In this document: one piece after another, positions 32,196 through 33,489 of the stretch
How the letters are laid out: the number at the start of each line of letters is the position of its first letter
How positions within the stretch are numbered: position 1 is the first letter of the stretch
Source of the DNA: Actinomycetes bacterium
GTDB lineage: Bacteria; Actinomycetota; Acidimicrobiia; Acidimicrobiales; RAAP-2
Length of the DNA stretch: 33,489 bases
Direction of reading: 5' to 3'
Assembly: GCA_021799915.1 (NCBI GenBank)
Contig: JAJYZN010000003.1
Location: forward strand, 1 to 33,489
Notes under the pieces: generated by a model
Told to the model about the DNA's origin: nothing
Databases searched by the model: none
What the model saw: the letters and a program-made list of their open reading frames with translations, nothing else
Made by a program: the position numbers and the translations under genes

Positions 32196-33489
32196 ATGTC
32201 GGGATTCGTCGATGCAGCGCAGCTCCACGCCAAGGCCGGCGACGGTGGCGCAGGCTCAGCGTCGTTCAGGCGTGAAGCACACGTGGACCGGGGTGGGCCC
32301 GACGGCGGCGATGGTGGGCGTGGTGGCGACGTGTGGCTCCTCTCGACACGAAATCAGTCTTCGTTGCTTGGATTTCGAGACTTTCCGCACCGCCGTGCCG
32401 GGGACGGTGGGCACGGAGCTGGGAATCGCCGACACGGGGCACGGGGCTCCGATCTCGTGGTCCCGGTCCCGATCGGGACGGTGGTGAAGGACCGCGGGGG
32501 GCAGATCCTCTGTGACTTGTCCGGCCCGGGGGATCGGTGGCTCGCGGCCAGTGGGGGAGCGGGTGGGCGCGGCAACGCCCGGTTCTTGTCGAATTCTCGC
32601 AGGGCTCCGGCATTTGCCGAGCAGGGAGAGCTCGGGGAAGAGGTGTGGTTCGACCTGGAGCTGAAGCTCATGGCCGACGTGGCCTTGGTGGGGTTTCCCA
32701 ATGTCGGCAAGTCGACCCTCATCTCTACGGTCTCTGCGGCCAAGCCGAAGATCGCTGATTATCCGTTCACCACTCTGGAGCCTCACCTCGGGGTCGTTCG
32801 GGTCGGTCCCCGCCGTGACGCATCGAGGGGAGAGGGGAGCGAGCTCGTGATGGCCGACATCCCCGGGCTGATCGAGGGAGCCGCCGAGGGTCGGGGGCTG
32901 GGCCATCGCTTCCTACGCCACATAGAGCGGGCCAGGGTTCTCGTGGTGATGATCGACCCCGTGGCTTCGGACGGCACGTCACCGGAGGAGCAATTTCGCA
33001 TTCTGATGGACGAGCTCGCAGGGTATCGACGGGAACTTCTCGATCGACCGCGAGTCGTAGTCTGCTCGAAGGGAGACGTGCTGGTCGGCGAGGAGCCCGG
33101 TGCCCTAGGAGAAGTTCCCATCGACCTAGTCATCTCGGCAGCGACCGGATCAGGTATCGACGAGCTCGTGGCTCGTGTGGCCGATGAGGTGCTCAGGGCG
33201 CGCGAACGGGAGGTGGAGGACGGACCGGTCAACGGCGTAGTCGTCCACCGCCCTGCCCCCCAGGGGATCACCGTCGAGAACGCAGGCGACGGCGAATGGG
33301 CGGTGGCCGGGCGTGCCGCCGAGCGGGCTGTGGGTTTCTCTGACATGACGGATGAAGGGGCGATCAGGGAGGCGGTGCGACGGCTCCGCCGTCTCGGAGT
33401 GGATAGGGCCTTGGCCCGGGCTGGCGCACGCGACGGTGACGAAGTTCACGTCGGCCACGTGTCGTTCACGTGGGTCCGGGATCAGCCCG
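32196..33489 (+). CDS. obgE: GTPase ObgE/CgtA (3' end cut by the window)
   Basis: At least 431 residues without a stop before the edge. The Gly-rich Obg domain (1-158, AGDGGAGSASFRREAHV, GGDGGRGGDVWL) is followed by the G domain: G1 GFPNVGKST (166-174), G2 FTT (191-193), G3 DIPG (221-224) and G5 SAATGSG. The OCT domain (from about 345, NGVVVHRPAPQGITVENAGDGEWAVAGRAAER) nearly reaches its end. The guanine-specifying NKxD motif reads SKGD (VVVCSKGDV), an Asn-to-Ser change that may lower base contact. Obg acts in 50S assembly and stress control, fitting its place after rplU-rpmA. ATG 32196 gives MSGFVDAAQLHAKAGDGG, the expected N-terminus. Confidence 0.97.
   Translation, partial: MSGFVDAAQLHAKAGDGGAGSASFRREAHVDRGGPDGGDGGRGGDVWLLSTRNQSSLLGFRDFPHRRAGDGGHGAGNRRHGARGSDLVVPVPIGTVVKDRGGQILCDLSGPGDRWLAASGGAGGRGNARFLSNSRRAPAFAEQGELGEEVWFDLELKLMADVALVGFPNVGKSTLISTVSAAKPKIADYPFTTLEPHLGVVRVGPRRDASRGEGSELVMADIPGLIEGAAEGRGLGHRFLRHIERARVLVVMIDPVASDGTSPEEQFRILMDELAGYRRELLDRPRVVVCSKGDVLVGEEPGALGEVPIDLVISAATGSGIDELVARVADEVLRAREREVEDGPVNGVVVHRPAPQGITVENAGDGEWAVAGRAAERAVGFSDMTDEGAIREAVRRLRRLGVDRALARAGARDGDEVHVGHVSFTWVRDQP

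Overview
The window is high-GC DNA, roughly 60-65% G+C by eye, with frequent GTG starts. It has the housekeeping gene order of an Actinomycetota chromosome, most likely class Acidimicrobiia. The main pointers are the order tig-clpP-clpX-folC-ndk-mreBCD-(TIGR03960 radical SAM)-(TIGR03936)-rng-rplU-rpmA-...-obgE, a small DUF5679 protein, and several start codons sitting 6-9 nt after a TANNNT -10 box (candidate leaderless mRNAs). This placement is inference; there is no rRNA marker. I see no insertion sequence, prophage or CRISPR array.

Layout. 1-6,000 is an accessory metabolic block: the end of a D-aminoacylase-type amidohydrolase, a YgjP-like metallopeptidase, a D-2-hydroxyacid dehydrogenase divergent from an FGGY sugar kinase, and a translationally coupled SDR / zinc alcohol dehydrogenase pair. 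Together these look like a sugar or polyol oxidation/phosphorylation set. Two convergent junctions here carry G-rich direct repeats. 5,990-6,265 holds tRNA-His and tRNA-Arg on opposite strands. 6,500-9,700 holds an atypical response regulator and a three-gene operon: orphan ParA ATPase, an unrecognised zinc-ribbon protein with a repeated (R/K)RALF motif, and a DedA membrane protein. 9,700-16,610 holds an MBL-fold hydrolase and two large GGDEF-EAL proteins facing each other, with tRNA-Pro and a 50-residue DUF5679 gene between them.

From 16,855 onward almost everything is on the plus strand and is core machinery: trigger factor, ClpP and ClpX (protein folding and turnover), FolC (folate), Ndk (nucleotides), MreB/C/D (cell shape), the radical SAM/TIGR03936 pair, RNase E/G, L21, L27, then a copper amine oxidase inserted before obgE, which runs off the right edge. 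The expected mrdA (PBP2) and rodA genes after mreD are absent.

Most worth a second look: the ParA/zinc-ribbon/DedA operon, the V4R-like/GAF/GGDEF/EAL protein with a slippage-prone DG tail, a possible compensated double frameshift in the FGGY kinase, the recurring leaderless promoter signature, and the amine oxidase lodged in the ribosomal-protein/obg cluster.
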